Of a stretch of DNA of 64,000 nucleotides, positions 1 through 10,048 are shown in pieces. The first letter of the stretch is position 1. Every line of letters starts with the position of its first letter. This DNA comes from Flavobacteriaceae bacterium (GTDB lineage Bacteria > Bacteroidota > Bacteroidia > Flavobacteriales > Flavobacteriaceae), in NCBI GenBank assembly GCA_947453195.1, contig CANGFO010000007.1, positions 59,996-123,995 of the forward strand. The letters run 5' to 3'. The notes under the pieces are model-generated. The model searched no databases and was not told the DNA's origin. It saw only the letters and a list, made by a program, of their open reading frames with translations. The translations under genes were made by a program, and so were the position numbers.

Positions 1-2
1 GC

Positions 3-332
3 GCTGCTTTGGTTTTAAAATCTTATTTAATTGGAAATTCTTGTATTTTGATAAACAAAAGAGAATTACCGAATTTACTTTATTTCAAGCATAAAAAAAT
101 ACTGATTATTAATCGGGATGGTAAACTTAGAGCAGCTTGTTCTCCTGATATTTTGCTTCTAGTGAATAATCCAAAAATTAATTTGGAGCGTGTTCTGCAA
201 ATGGTTAAACCGAAGTTAGTAGTTGCAGATGCATCCAATTATCGACTTTATTGCAAGCTTTGGAAAGTAACCTGTGAAAAAGAAAAAATCCCTTTTCACA
301 GTACTGACGAAAAGGGATTTTATAAGTTATGA
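3..332 (+). CDS. ComEC/Rec2-like protein, C-terminal fragment (truncated by window start)
   Basis: Reading frame is open to the window edge; C-terminal text (KPKLVVADASNYRLYCKLWKVTCEKEKIPFHSTDEKGFYKL) resembles flavobacterial ComEC C-termini. Confidence 0.6.
   Translation, partial: AALVLKSYLIGNSCILINKRELPNLLYFKHKKILIINRDGKLRAACSPDILLLVNNPKINLERVLQMVKPKLVVADASNYRLYCKLWKVTCEKEKIPFHSTDEKGFYKL
285..321. terminator. Hairpin inside the 3' end of the comEC-like ORF, candidate bidirectional terminator
   Basis: AAAATCCCTTTTC (285-297) / GAAAAGGGATTTT (309-321), 13-bp perfect stem between convergent genes. Confidence 0.6.
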
Positions 333-845
333 TTTTTTTGCTTTAGCTTTTTTCACAGGAGCAGGTTTTGGATCAGCTACATAGTTTTTAAGAATTTCGT
401 CGGCACTCTTAATCCATGTCGTAGGTCCACCAGCAAGGTATCCGGTACTGCCTAATTGTTCTAGGTTAATTTTGCCGTCTTCTTTTATTTGTGGTTTTAC
501 AAACCATACCTTTGGAAAACCTTGCACTTTAAACATTTGTTGCAATTGATTGTTTTGAGATTTTATTGCATCTGATTGTGGTGTTCTTCTTGGAAAATCT
601 AAATCTACCAACACCGCATGATCTTTTGCCCAAGCAGTAAATTCCGGAGTTCTGAACACTTCATTTTGTAATTTTATACACCAACCACACCAATCGCTTC
701 CAGTAAAAAATAAAAACAATGGTTTTTGTTCTTGTCTAGAAACTTCAATTGCTTGATTGATATCGTCATACCATTTTAGACCCTCTTGTGCTTTAACCGA
801 AATAGTTGCGGTAAAAAATAGCGCTATTAAAATTAATTTTTTCAT
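327..845 (-). CDS. Exported thioredoxin-fold protein (CGWC)
   Basis: Signal peptide MKKLILIALFFTATISVKA, FTGSDWCGWCIKL motif. Confidence 0.85.
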   Translation of the reverse strand: MKKLILIALFFTATISVKAQEGLKWYDDINQAIEVSRQEQKPLFLFFTGSDWCGWCIKLQNEVFRTPEFTAWAKDHAVLVDLDFPRRTPQSDAIKSQNNQLQQMFKVQGFPKVWFVKPQIKEDGKINLEQLGSTGYLAGGPTTWIKSADEILKNYVADPKPAPVKKAKAKKS

Positions 846-883
846 ATAAATTCTGTGTTTTTACAATGCCGAAAGTACTAAAA

Positions 884-2395
884 TTATTTTACTTCTTGCA
901 TTAATTTTTTTATAAAAGGTGAAATTGCAATCAGTACTATTCCTGCTATTAGGGCATAAAGGCCTAATTGTTTATAGCCATCAGCATATACAATTAGTTT
1001 GGCAGCATTGGAAGATTTTTCTGAAGCTTCTGCAATATTAGCTCCTAATAATCCTGCAAAGTATTGGCCATAGGAACTAGCCAAAAACCACATTCCCATA
1101 ATTACAGCTTGTGTTTTCTTAGGCGATAGTTTGGTCATTGCTGACATTCCAATTGGGGATAAACATAACTCTCCAAATGTGATAATGAACCATCCAAAAG
1201 TGAATATCCCTAAAGAAGTTTTGCCATCGGCACCTGCAATAAATTTAGTATAATAAAACACCCAAAAACCTCCCGCAAGGAATAAGAACGCAATTCCGAA
1301 TTTAATGACCGTGTTGGGTTCAATTTTTCGCTTACCCATCCACAACCAAACTAATCCAACTAATGCGGCAAAACCAATTACAAAAAAGGAGTTGGCTGAA
1401 TTATTTACTCCATTCGGACTTAATTCAACTCCGGCTATTGTGTTGTTTAAGTTGTTAGCAGCAAAAAGACTCAGCGATCCACCGCTTTGTTCAAAAAACG
1501 CCCAAAATACTATCGAAAACAACATGAAAATTACAGCGGCAGCTAATTTTTTGTTTTCTGAAATGCTAAAACTTCGCATTTCATATATTAAATAAAGAAT
1601 AGAAACAGGTCCAATAAAAATCATGAACCACTTGGTGTATTCGGTGTTTTCAACCATTAAAATTATTATCGGAATAATTAAAAGGGATCCAATGAAAGTG
1701 GCAATTTCTAAGTTTTTTCTTTTCGATTTATCAATAGCTTCTATTGGTGAAAGCCCTATTGGACCTAAACTTTTTTGTGTTTGGGTAAAAGTTAGTAAAC
1801 TAATAATCATCACTAATGCTGCAAAACCAAATCCTACATTCCATCTAAGATGTTCCGGAACTAATGATTGCCACATCGAACCTTCGGCAACAGCAATGCA
1901 AATATATCCACCTATTAAGGCGCCAAGATTTACACCCATGTAAAAAAAAGAAAAGCCAGCATCTGTTCGGTTATCGCCATCTCTATACAATTGCCCCACC
2001 ATAGACGATATATTGGGTTTAAAAAAACCAGTACCGACAATGGTAAAACCAATTCCAATGAAAAAATAATTTACAGGATTGATGGCTAAAATGATACTTC
2101 CAACAATCATTAATATTCCACCCCAAAAAAGAGATTTTCTTAAACCAAGTATTTTATCTGCAAATAAACCTCCAATAAAAGTAAAGGCATATACCCATGC
2201 TTGAGTTGCTCCATATTGGAGATTGGCAACTTTTTCATCCATTCCAAGGTGGTTCACCATGAACACTACCAGCATGCCACGCATGCCATAGAAGCAAAAG
2301 CGTTCCCACATTTCACTAAAAAATAAATACCAAAGTTGTTTGGGGTACTTTCCTTTAAAGTTCTGTATTTGATCTAAAGTTAAATTTTCTGACAT
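884..2395 (-). CDS. POT/PTR family peptide MFS transporter
   Basis: Multi-TM; MWERFCFYGMRGMLVVFMV, GTGFFKPNISSMVGQLY signatures. Confidence 0.9.
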   Translation of the reverse strand: MSENLTLDQIQNFKGKYPKQLWYLFFSEMWERFCFYGMRGMLVVFMVNHLGMDEKVANLQYGATQAWVYAFTFIGGLFADKILGLRKSLFWGGILMIVGSIILAINPVNYFFIGIGFTIVGTGFFKPNISSMVGQLYRDGDNRTDAGFSFFYMGVNLGALIGGYICIAVAEGSMWQSLVPEHLRWNVGFGFAALVMIISLLTFTQTQKSLGPIGLSPIEAIDKSKRKNLEIATFIGSLLIIPIIILMVENTEYTKWFMIFIGPVSILYLIYEMRSFSISENKKLAAAVIFMLFSIVFWAFFEQSGGSLSLFAANNLNNTIAGVELSPNGVNNSANSFFVIGFAALVGLVWLWMGKRKIEPNTVIKFGIAFLFLAGGFWVFYYTKFIAGADGKTSLGIFTFGWFIITFGELCLSPIGMSAMTKLSPKKTQAVIMGMWFLASSYGQYFAGLLGANIAEASEKSSNAAKLIVYADGYKQLGLYALIAGIVLIAISPFIKKLMQEVK

Positions 2396-2411
2396 AGCAT
2401 TTTATAATAAA

Positions 2412-2446
2412 AAAAACAAACCTACAAGGGTTTCTTGTAGGTTTGA
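2412..2446 (-). terminator. Hairpin downstream of the 2472-4184 gene
   Basis: CAAACCTACAAG (2417-2428) GGTTT CTTGTAGGTTTG (2434-2445), with a T-run on the minus strand. Confidence 0.65.
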
Positions 2447-2471
2447 AAGGTATAAAATATTTTGATTAAAA

Positions 2472-4184
2472 TTAATTAACTCCGTGCATCATTTTTTTCA
2501 ATTTTGGAGAAATTAACGCTAATATAGTTCCTGCAATACCACATAATATTACGAATACCATAAAAAATTCATATAAGTTATGAATGGTGAATCCTGCAAA
2601 ATTTGGATAATGATCGCTTATTTGATTTTCAATTAATAGCTTAGTTTGTTCAACTGTTGGAGTGATTTTTTTATCAAGTACAGCCTGTAAATCAATTCCT
2701 AGTTCTTTTGCTTTGTCAAATTTATCTCCAGTAGCTGGCATGATAGAACCTAATGTTCCTGCTAAAGCATATCCTGCTGCATTTGCAATAAAGAATACTC
2801 CATAAAGTAATGATGAAAATCGTTTTGGAGCTAATTTACTTACTAAAGATAATCCGATAGGAGATAAACATAGCTCACCAGCAGTTTGAATTAAATACAA
2901 TAAGATTAACCATTTTACTGCTAACATCCCACTTGAACCTAAATCTTTAACATTGTGGGCAATGATGAAATAACTAATCGCAATTAAGAACAACCCCATA
3001 GCTTGTTTTAAAGGAGAAACCGGCTCTTTTCCAGAGGCTCTTAACTTATCCCATAAAATACTAAAAGGCACTGCCATAATTACCACAAATAATCCATTAA
3101 ATATTTGAACCATTGAGGCAGGCATATCCCATCCGAAGAAATTTCTATCGGTTTGATTAGATGCAATGAATGTTAATGACGAACCTGCTTGTTCAAATGC
3201 AGCCCAAAAGAAAATGATAAAAAAGGAAACAATATAAATTACAAAAATTCTATCCTTTTCTATTTTAGAAATAGACGAATCAGAAACAATTAATGTAGCT
3301 AAAGCTATTCCAGCACCATAGATGAATGGGTAGATAAGTCCTTTTACCAAGGTTCCCATATCAAAAGAAGAAATGCCGAATTCTCCAACTAGTAAATATC
3401 TAAATACAAAGAAAGTAACAACAAAAACTCCAAAAGCTATATACATAGATTTAGCTTTAAAGTCGGCTTTTTGAGATTCTCCTTCTTCAAAATCATCAGA
3501 AGTATTATTTTTTGGAAGTCCTCCAATTGCTCTTCCTTCTGGAGTTACAACATATTTATTTTTCAAAAAGAAGAATACAAGCGTACCTGTAAACATGGCT
3601 AATGAAGCTGCAAGGAATCCCCATTTAAATGCAAATGGATCTTGAACCCCATTTACTTTAACGTCTCCGATAAAAGGGCAAATAAATTGACCTAAAAATG
3701 CACCTAAGTTAATCCCCATGTAGAAAATGGTGAAGGCAGTATCTAATTTAGATTTTTCTTGTTTTGGATATAAACTACCCACCATTGAAGAAATATTTGG
3801 TTTGAAAAATCCATTTCCGAAAATGATAATAAATAATCCTAACCACATCATGGTTTTAGAAAAATCAAGATTAGAACCGAATATGGTAGCACTAAAAAAC
3901 AAGAATAATTGACCTATTCCCATTAATAATCCCCCAAGTAATATACAATTTCTATTACCTAAAAATCTATCGGATACAAATCCACCTAACATTGGTGTTA
4001 AATAACATAACGCTAAAAATCCACCATAAAAAATAGAAGAATCTGCTTCAAGATATTTTAAGGAATTTACCATGAATAGGGCTAGTAGAGCACGCATTCC
4101 GTAGAAGTTGAACCTTTCCCACATTTCAGTTCCAAATAATACCCAAAGTCCCTTTGGATGTCCTGTTTTTACTTGTTCACTCAT
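2472..4184 (-). CDS. POT/PTR family peptide MFS transporter (second copy)
   Basis: MWERFNFYGMRALLALFMV, GNGFFKPNISSMVGSLYP signatures. Confidence 0.9.
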   Translation of the reverse strand: MSEQVKTGHPKGLWVLFGTEMWERFNFYGMRALLALFMVNSLKYLEADSSIFYGGFLALCYLTPMLGGFVSDRFLGNRNCILLGGLLMGIGQLFLFFSATIFGSNLDFSKTMMWLGLFIIIFGNGFFKPNISSMVGSLYPKQEKSKLDTAFTIFYMGINLGAFLGQFICPFIGDVKVNGVQDPFAFKWGFLAASLAMFTGTLVFFFLKNKYVVTPEGRAIGGLPKNNTSDDFEEGESQKADFKAKSMYIAFGVFVVTFFVFRYLLVGEFGISSFDMGTLVKGLIYPFIYGAGIALATLIVSDSSISKIEKDRIFVIYIVSFFIIFFWAAFEQAGSSLTFIASNQTDRNFFGWDMPASMVQIFNGLFVVIMAVPFSILWDKLRASGKEPVSPLKQAMGLFLIAISYFIIAHNVKDLGSSGMLAVKWLILLYLIQTAGELCLSPIGLSLVSKLAPKRFSSLLYGVFFIANAAGYALAGTLGSIMPATGDKFDKAKELGIDLQAVLDKKITPTVEQTKLLIENQISDHYPNFAGFTIHNLYEFFMVFVILCGIAGTILALISPKLKKMMHGVN

Positions 4185-4215
4185 AATAATTGTTTTAGTT
4201 TTTATTTAGTTTAGT

Positions 4216-6384
4216 TTATAGTTTCTCTTTTATGTAATTCGTCATTTTATTAAATAACTGAATTCGGGTTTTTCCACCGTAAATTCCGTGGTTTTTATCA
4301 GGATATACTGCCCAATCAAATTGTTTGTTGGCTTGCACTAATGCTTCTACAAATTGCATTGAATTTTGAAAATGCACATTATCATCGGCAGTTCCGTGAA
4401 TTAAAAGGAAATTACCTTTTAGTTTATCGGCAAAATTTATAGGTGAATTCGTGTCATATCCACTTGCGTTTTCTTGCGGAGTTTGCATGTAGCGCTCGGT
4501 ATAAATGCTGTCATAAAAACGCCAGTTGGTAACCGGAGCTACTGCAATCGCCATTTTAAATACATCGGCACCTTTCAAAATACAATTGCTTGCCATGAAT
4601 CCTCCAAAAGACCATCCAAAAATTCCTATTCTAGATTTATCTACATACGTATAACTTCCTAGAACTTTTGCCGCATCAATTTGATCTTCTACTTCGTATT
4701 TACCCAATTCTTTTTGAGTAATTTTTTTGAAAGCAGCACCTTTAAATCCGGTTCCTCTTCCGTCAACACAAACGGTGATGTAGCCTTGTTGCGACAACAT
4801 CATGAACCACATGTCGTTCGTGTCTAACCAATCGTTTGCAACTTGTTGTGATCCTGGTCCAGAGTACTGATACATAAAAACAGGATACTTTTTGTTCGCA
4901 TCAAAATCTTTAGGTTTGATCATCCAAGCGTTTAATTTATGTCCTTTTTCAGTTGTTAGTTCAAAATATTCTTTACCGGGAAGGTTGTATTTTTTCAATT
5001 TTTCAAGTAAAGAACCATTGTCTAAAATTCCTTTCACTAGTTTACCGTCTATTGAACTATTCAAAGTATAAGTTGGCGGTGTAGTTGCCGAAGAATAGGT
5101 GTTAATAAAATAGTCAAAATTCGGACTAAAAGTTGCGTTGTTGGTTCCTATTTGTTGAGATAACTTTACTTTATTTTTTCCGTCAAGCGAAATTCTGTAA
5201 ATGTCTCTTACGGTAGATCCGTTTTCGGTTGATTGGTAGTAAATGGATTTTGTTTTTTCGTCAAAACCATAATAAGAAGTAACTTCCCATGAACCTTTAG
5301 TTACTTGGTTTTTCAACTTACCATTTTTGTCAAATAAGTAAATATGGTTGAATCCATCTTTTTCTGAGGTCCAAATAAAACTGTTGTCCTTTAAGAAAGT
5401 TAGGTTGTCGGTAACATCTACATATGCAGCGTCTTTTTCATTCATAACCACTTTTGCAGCACCTGAATTTCCGTCAATAAATAGCAAATCTAAATTATCT
5501 TGATGACGGTTTACTACTTGTGCACAAAGGGTATTGGCGTCGTTAGTCCATTTCATTCTAGCGATATAAAAATCAGAATAATTCCCTAAAGCAATATTTT
5601 TAGATGCACCAGCGGCAACATCATAAATGAATAAAGAAACTATCGAATTTTTTTCTCCAGCTTTCGGATATTTAAAAGTTTCCACTGTTGGATACAAGTC
5701 TTTTTTATAAATATTCATCGAAAATTCAGGAACCTCACTTTCGTCAAAACGAATATACGCCAGTTTTTTGCTGTCGGCACTCCAGTCAAAAGCTCTTACA
5801 AAAGCAAATTCTTCTTCATAAACCCAGTCGGTAATTCCATTAATGATAGCGTTTTTCTTTCCATCTATGGTTACCTGAGTTGTTTTGTTGGATTTTAAAT
5901 CTAAAATAAACAAATCATTTGCTTTAGCATAACCAATTTTAGTGCCATCAGGGGAGAAAGTTGGCTCTTGAACTTGCTCAAATAACTTTGAAATTTCTTT
6001 GGTTGTTATATTGTATAAATAATAATCAGCAGTAAAGGAATGACGAAAAATAGGATTGGAATTGTTTGCAATTAGAATTTGTTTTTCATCGTTGCTAAAG
6101 GTATAACTGTCTATTCCATCTGCAAGCGCAGGAATGTTTTTGGTGTCGATTAATGTGGCTACCTTTTGTAAAGTAGCATAGTCAAATAGTTCAATTTGTT
6201 GACTTCTAGTTGATCTATCGGTGTTAAGAACGGTGTATTGATTGGTGTTTTTTAATGCTTGTAATTCGTCCATTGCTTTGGCGCGAAAGGCACCGGTGTA
6301 GATTTCTTCTACGGTGATTTTTTGCTGTGCAATTAATGAAAAACTTGCAAGAAATAAGCAGAAAAATAATTTAAATAATTTCAT
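4216..6384 (-). CDS. S9 family prolyl oligopeptidase, dipeptidyl peptidase IV-like
   Basis: DPP_IV N-domain text (ITDWVYEEEFAF), GWSFGG nucleophile motif, C-terminal GTADDNVHFQ and DKNHGIYG. Confidence 0.92.
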   Translation of the reverse strand: MKLFKLFFCLFLASFSLIAQQKITVEEIYTGAFRAKAMDELQALKNTNQYTVLNTDRSTRSQQIELFDYATLQKVATLIDTKNIPALADGIDSYTFSNDEKQILIANNSNPIFRHSFTADYYLYNITTKEISKLFEQVQEPTFSPDGTKIGYAKANDLFILDLKSNKTTQVTIDGKKNAIINGITDWVYEEEFAFVRAFDWSADSKKLAYIRFDESEVPEFSMNIYKKDLYPTVETFKYPKAGEKNSIVSLFIYDVAAGASKNIALGNYSDFYIARMKWTNDANTLCAQVVNRHQDNLDLLFIDGNSGAAKVVMNEKDAAYVDVTDNLTFLKDNSFIWTSEKDGFNHIYLFDKNGKLKNQVTKGSWEVTSYYGFDEKTKSIYYQSTENGSTVRDIYRISLDGKNKVKLSQQIGTNNATFSPNFDYFINTYSSATTPPTYTLNSSIDGKLVKGILDNGSLLEKLKKYNLPGKEYFELTTEKGHKLNAWMIKPKDFDANKKYPVFMYQYSGPGSQQVANDWLDTNDMWFMMLSQQGYITVCVDGRGTGFKGAAFKKITQKELGKYEVEDQIDAAKVLGSYTYVDKSRIGIFGWSFGGFMASNCILKGADVFKMAIAVAPVTNWRFYDSIYTERYMQTPQENASGYDTNSPINFADKLKGNFLLIHGTADDNVHFQNSMQFVEALVQANKQFDWAVYPDKNHGIYGGKTRIQLFNKMTNYIKEKL

Positions 6385-6514
6385 ATTTTTATGTGTAAAT
6401 AATCGACTTCAATTTTAGTGAAAATTTTCAATTAAAACTATTTTTTTGTAGAAAATACACTATTATTTATTTTATAATTTGTTAAAACCAATAAGTACAA
6501 TAAAATGGAAACCG

Positions 6515-6522
6515 TATATTTG
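6515..6522 (+). promoter_or_regulatory. Candidate Bacteroidota -7 element (TAnnTTTG)
   Basis: TATATTTG about 30 nt before the ATG at 6551; no good -33 TTG at standard spacing. Confidence 0.35.
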
Positions 6523-6550
6523 TGACCAATTGAAATTAATCCGTATTTAA

Positions 6551-7867
6551 ATGAATAACGCTGTTTCGGGATTTTCTAAATTATCCAAAGACGATAAAAT
6601 TAACTGGATTGCAACCACTTATTTTTCCAATCCAGAGCATGCTGTTGCTACAATCAAACAATATTGGAATTCGGATAGTAAATTGCAACAACTTCACGAT
6701 GAATTTATCGAAAATACCATCACTAATTTTTATTTACCCATGGGTATTGCGCCCAATTTTTTAGTAAATGAAAAGTATTTCTCTATTCCAATGGTTATTG
6801 AAGAAAGTTCGGTGGTTGCTGCTGCTGCAAAATCGGCAAAATACTGGAGTACAAGAGGCGGATTTAAAGCTTCGGTTTTAAGTTCTGAAAAAATAGGGCA
6901 GGTGCATTTTATTTATAAAGGAGATTTGAAAAAATTGGAAGATTTTTTCCAAAAAATCAAACCTAAATTTTTTGAAGCAACCGAAAGCATTACCAAAAAC
7001 ATGCAAAAACGCGGTGGCGGAATTTTAGATATAACACTGCAAAATAAAACCAAAGAATTAGCAAATTACTTCCAACTGCATGTTACTTTTGAAACCAAAG
7101 ACAGCATGGGTGCTAATTTTATTAATTCTTGTCTGGAACAATTGGCTAAAACTTTAAAAGCTGAAGCGCAAGAAAACAGTTTTTTTACCGAAGAAGAAAA
7201 GAATCTTCAGGTGGTAATGAGTATACTGTCTAATTATGTTCCGAATTGCATTGTTCGCGCTGAGGTTTCTTGTAAAGTAGAAGAATTAGCAGAAAAAAAT
7301 ATTGAAAATCCACAGGAATTTGCTGAAAAATTTGTTCAGGCCGTTGCTATTGCTGAAGTAGAGCCTTACAGAGCGGTGACCCACAATAAAGGAATCATGA
7401 ATGGGGTAGACTCAGTAGTGCTTGCAACAGGAAATGATTTTCGTGCTGTAGAAGCCGGAGTTCACGCTTATGCCTCTAGAAATGGAAAATATTCAAGTCT
7501 TTCCCATGCTAAAATTGAAAATGGAATCTTTACTTTTTGGATTGAAATTCCATTAGCATTAGGAACTGTTGGCGGATTGACTTCGCTACATCCACTGGTA
7601 AAAATGGCATTAGAAATTTTAGGAATGCCTTCCTCGCATGAGTTGATGCAATTGGTTGCGGTTACAGGATTGGCTCAAAACTTTGCTGCTTTGCGCTCTC
7701 TTACAACTACTGGAATTCAAGAAGGGCATATGAAAATGCATTTGAATAACATTTTGAATCAATTTCAAGCTACCAAAGATGAACGAATTGCCATTGCAAA
7801 ACATTTTGAAAACAATACCGTTTCTCACGCATCTGTTGTGGAATTAATTGAAAATTTAAGAAAATAA
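6551..7867 (+). CDS. Hydroxymethylglutaryl-CoA reductase (class II-like)
   Basis: Text such as HNKGIMNGVDSVVLATGNDFRAVEAGVHAYASRNGKYSSL and GTVGGLTSLHPLVKMALEILG. Confidence 0.85.
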   Translation: MNNAVSGFSKLSKDDKINWIATTYFSNPEHAVATIKQYWNSDSKLQQLHDEFIENTITNFYLPMGIAPNFLVNEKYFSIPMVIEESSVVAAAAKSAKYWSTRGGFKASVLSSEKIGQVHFIYKGDLKKLEDFFQKIKPKFFEATESITKNMQKRGGGILDITLQNKTKELANYFQLHVTFETKDSMGANFINSCLEQLAKTLKAEAQENSFFTEEEKNLQVVMSILSNYVPNCIVRAEVSCKVEELAEKNIENPQEFAEKFVQAVAIAEVEPYRAVTHNKGIMNGVDSVVLATGNDFRAVEAGVHAYASRNGKYSSLSHAKIENGIFTFWIEIPLALGTVGGLTSLHPLVKMALEILGMPSSHELMQLVAVTGLAQNFAALRSLTTTGIQEGHMKMHLNNILNQFQATKDERIAIAKHFENNTVSHASVVELIENLRK

Positions 7868-7868
7868 A

Positions 7869-8789
7869 ATGGCATCAAGCACCTTCTATAGCAACGGAAA
7901 ATTACTAATTACAGGAGAATATGTTGTATTAGATGGAGCTAAATCATTGGCTTTGCCTACCAAATTTGGTCAAAATCTTACCATAGAAGAAGTAGATTCC
8001 AATCAGCTTATACACTGGGTAAGTTATGATCATGATGGCAGTATTTGGTTTGAAGCAACCATTCCTTTTTCTTCAATTATTAAAAAAAAGGTTGTAGATG
8101 AGGTGCATAATATTAAAAAAACACTAATTGAAATTTTGCACGAAGCCTATAAATTGAATTCTAATTTTATAACCGAATCTAAAGGGTATAAAGTGACTTC
8201 CGAATTAACTTTTCCTAAATTTTGGGGGCTAGGAACTTCCTCGACATTAATCAATAATATCGCACAATGGCTTGGTATTGATGCGTATGTATTGCTCAAA
8301 AATAGTTTTGGTGGAAGTGGATATGATTTGGCTTGCGCCCAAAATAATTCAGCCATTATTTATCAATTAGTTGACGAAAAACCAGTTGTAGAAACTATTG
8401 CTTTTCATCCGGATTTTACTTCCAAAATACATTTTGTTTATCTCAATAAAAAGCAAAGTAGTAAAGAGGCCATTACCTTATATCTTGAAAAACGCGGAGC
8501 AATTAACGATTCTATTGAAGTGATTAATCAAATTACTCAAACCGTTGCTAGCACACTTGAAGTGAATGAATTTGCTAAAGCAATTCAAACGCACGAAATT
8601 GAAATGAGTATGGTATTAGAATTACCAACTGTGAAAGAAACATTGTTTAGTGATTTTGACGGAATTGTAAAAAGTCTTGGCGCTTGGGGAGGTGATTTCG
8701 TGATGGTTATTTCTAAAGAAGATCCAACGCATTATTTTAATCAGCGGGGCTTTACTATTGTGGTTCCCTACGAAGAGATGATTTTATAA
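7869..8789 (+). CDS. GHMP kinase family protein (mevalonate kinase-like)
   Basis: GKLLITGEYVVLDGAKSLALPTKFGQ; LTFPKFWGLGTSSTLINNIA; adjacent to HMG-CoA reductase. Confidence 0.8.
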   Translation: MASSTFYSNGKLLITGEYVVLDGAKSLALPTKFGQNLTIEEVDSNQLIHWVSYDHDGSIWFEATIPFSSIIKKKVVDEVHNIKKTLIEILHEAYKLNSNFITESKGYKVTSELTFPKFWGLGTSSTLINNIAQWLGIDAYVLLKNSFGGSGYDLACAQNNSAIIYQLVDEKPVVETIAFHPDFTSKIHFVYLNKKQSSKEAITLYLEKRGAINDSIEVINQITQTVASTLEVNEFAKAIQTHEIEMSMVLELPTVKETLFSDFDGIVKSLGAWGGDFVMVISKEDPTHYFNQRGFTIVVPYEEMIL

Positions 8790-8794
8790 ATAAA

Positions 8795-8825
8795 AAAGAG
8801 GCGGTTTCATTGAAACCGCCTCTTT
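8795..8825. terminator. Bidirectional rho-independent terminator
   Basis: AAAGAGGCGGTTTC ATT GAAACCGCCTCTTT, 14-bp perfect stem between convergent genes. Confidence 0.85.
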
Positions 8826-8846
8826 GATTTTAGTTTTTTAAAGAAC

Positions 8847-9188
8847 TTATTTTTTTACAGGAGCTGCAGCAGGTTTTGGTGCAGCAGGTGTAGTTTTTTC
8901 AGTTGTTTTTGGCGCAGCAGATTGTGATGCATCAATAATTTTATTATTATCGCTTAATGATCCAGTGAAACTTAAACTAGATAGTAATACTAAAACAATT
9001 AAAGCTCCAGCTAATACCCAAGTACTTTTATCTAAAAAGTCGGTTGTTTTTTGTACACCACCCAATTGAGTAGAACCACCAATTGAAGAAGAAAGACCTC
9101 CACCTTTAGGATTTTGTACCATGATAACGATGATTAGTAAAAAACAAACGATTGTTATTAATACTAAAAAGATTGAAAATGTGCTCAT
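8847..9188 (-). CDS. secG: Preprotein translocase subunit SecG
   Basis: Two TM segments with MVQNPKGGGLSSSIGGSTQLGGVQKTTDFLDKSTW. Confidence 0.9.
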   Translation of the reverse strand: MSTFSIFLVLITIVCFLLIIVIMVQNPKGGGLSSSIGGSTQLGGVQKTTDFLDKSTWVLAGALIVLVLLSSLSFTGSLSDNNKIIDASQSAAPKTTEKTTPAAPKPAAAPVKK

Positions 9189-9191
9189 TAC

Positions 9192-10007
9192 TTAATTATT
9201 ATTTTGTTGTAAATTTTTAATATCTAAAATTCGGTCTGCAAAGAAACTACTTTTTTCTGGATATTTCAAAATTAATATTTCATAAGCTTGAATTGCTTTA
9301 GTATATTTTTTTTGTTCCAGGTATACTTTTGCTAGGGTTTCGGTCATTAAATACGATTTGTCCTCTTCAACCGGAATGTAATTAGATACCGGAATATCTT
9401 TATTTACAGGCGGAATTTTAGGATTGGTAGCAATAAAAGTATCAATGATTTCTGACTGTTTCTTTTTATCTAAATTTTCTTCTTTAACAGGAATTTCTTT
9501 TCTTTCTATTGGTTTAAACCTTGAAATTTGTAACCATTCTTGAAAAGAGTGTTTTTCATTAACTGTAAATTCTATTGGTTTTCCAATTTCCAATTTTTCT
9601 TTTAATTCCTCTTGAATAGGGTTCGATTGTGCAATAGAAGAAAGGATTGATTGTTCTAATGTATTGGTGTTTTCTGATGTGTGAGTGGCTTCAATAACTT
9701 CGCTTCCCACTACATCCATATTCATTAATTCGGCCACTTTTTGATCGTAAAGTCCGTTTTGAACCGTTACAAAAGAGTCCGAAGTGATGAAATCAAACAA
9801 CACACTTCTATCGGTGGTGAACGCCGCGGCAACCTTTAAAGCATAATTATATTTAAAGCTGTCTTGATTGTACAAATATTTCAATCGTAAAACACGAGCA
9901 CTTTGAAAATAAGGAAATTCTTCCATTATTTTTTCCAAAGCCCCATTATGACGCTCATTAATAGCATCTGGTTTATTGATTAAATAAGTAAAATCGGTTG
10001 CGTTCAA
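9192..10007 (-). CDS. Hypothetical protein with C-terminal TPR-like repeat
   Basis: LAKVYLEQKKYTKAIQAYEILILKYPEKSSFFADRI. Confidence 0.6.
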   Translation of the reverse strand: MNATDFTYLINKPDAINERHNGALEKIMEEFPYFQSARVLRLKYLYNQDSFKYNYALKVAAAFTTDRSVLFDFITSDSFVTVQNGLYDQKVAELMNMDVVGSEVIEATHTSENTNTLEQSILSSIAQSNPIQEELKEKLEIGKPIEFTVNEKHSFQEWLQISRFKPIERKEIPVKEENLDKKKQSEIIDTFIATNPKIPPVNKDIPVSNYIPVEEDKSYLMTETLAKVYLEQKKYTKAIQAYEILILKYPEKSSFFADRILDIKNLQQNNN

Positions 10008-10048
10008 TTAATTAGAAATATAATTTACAAATATAATCTTTTTACAAA

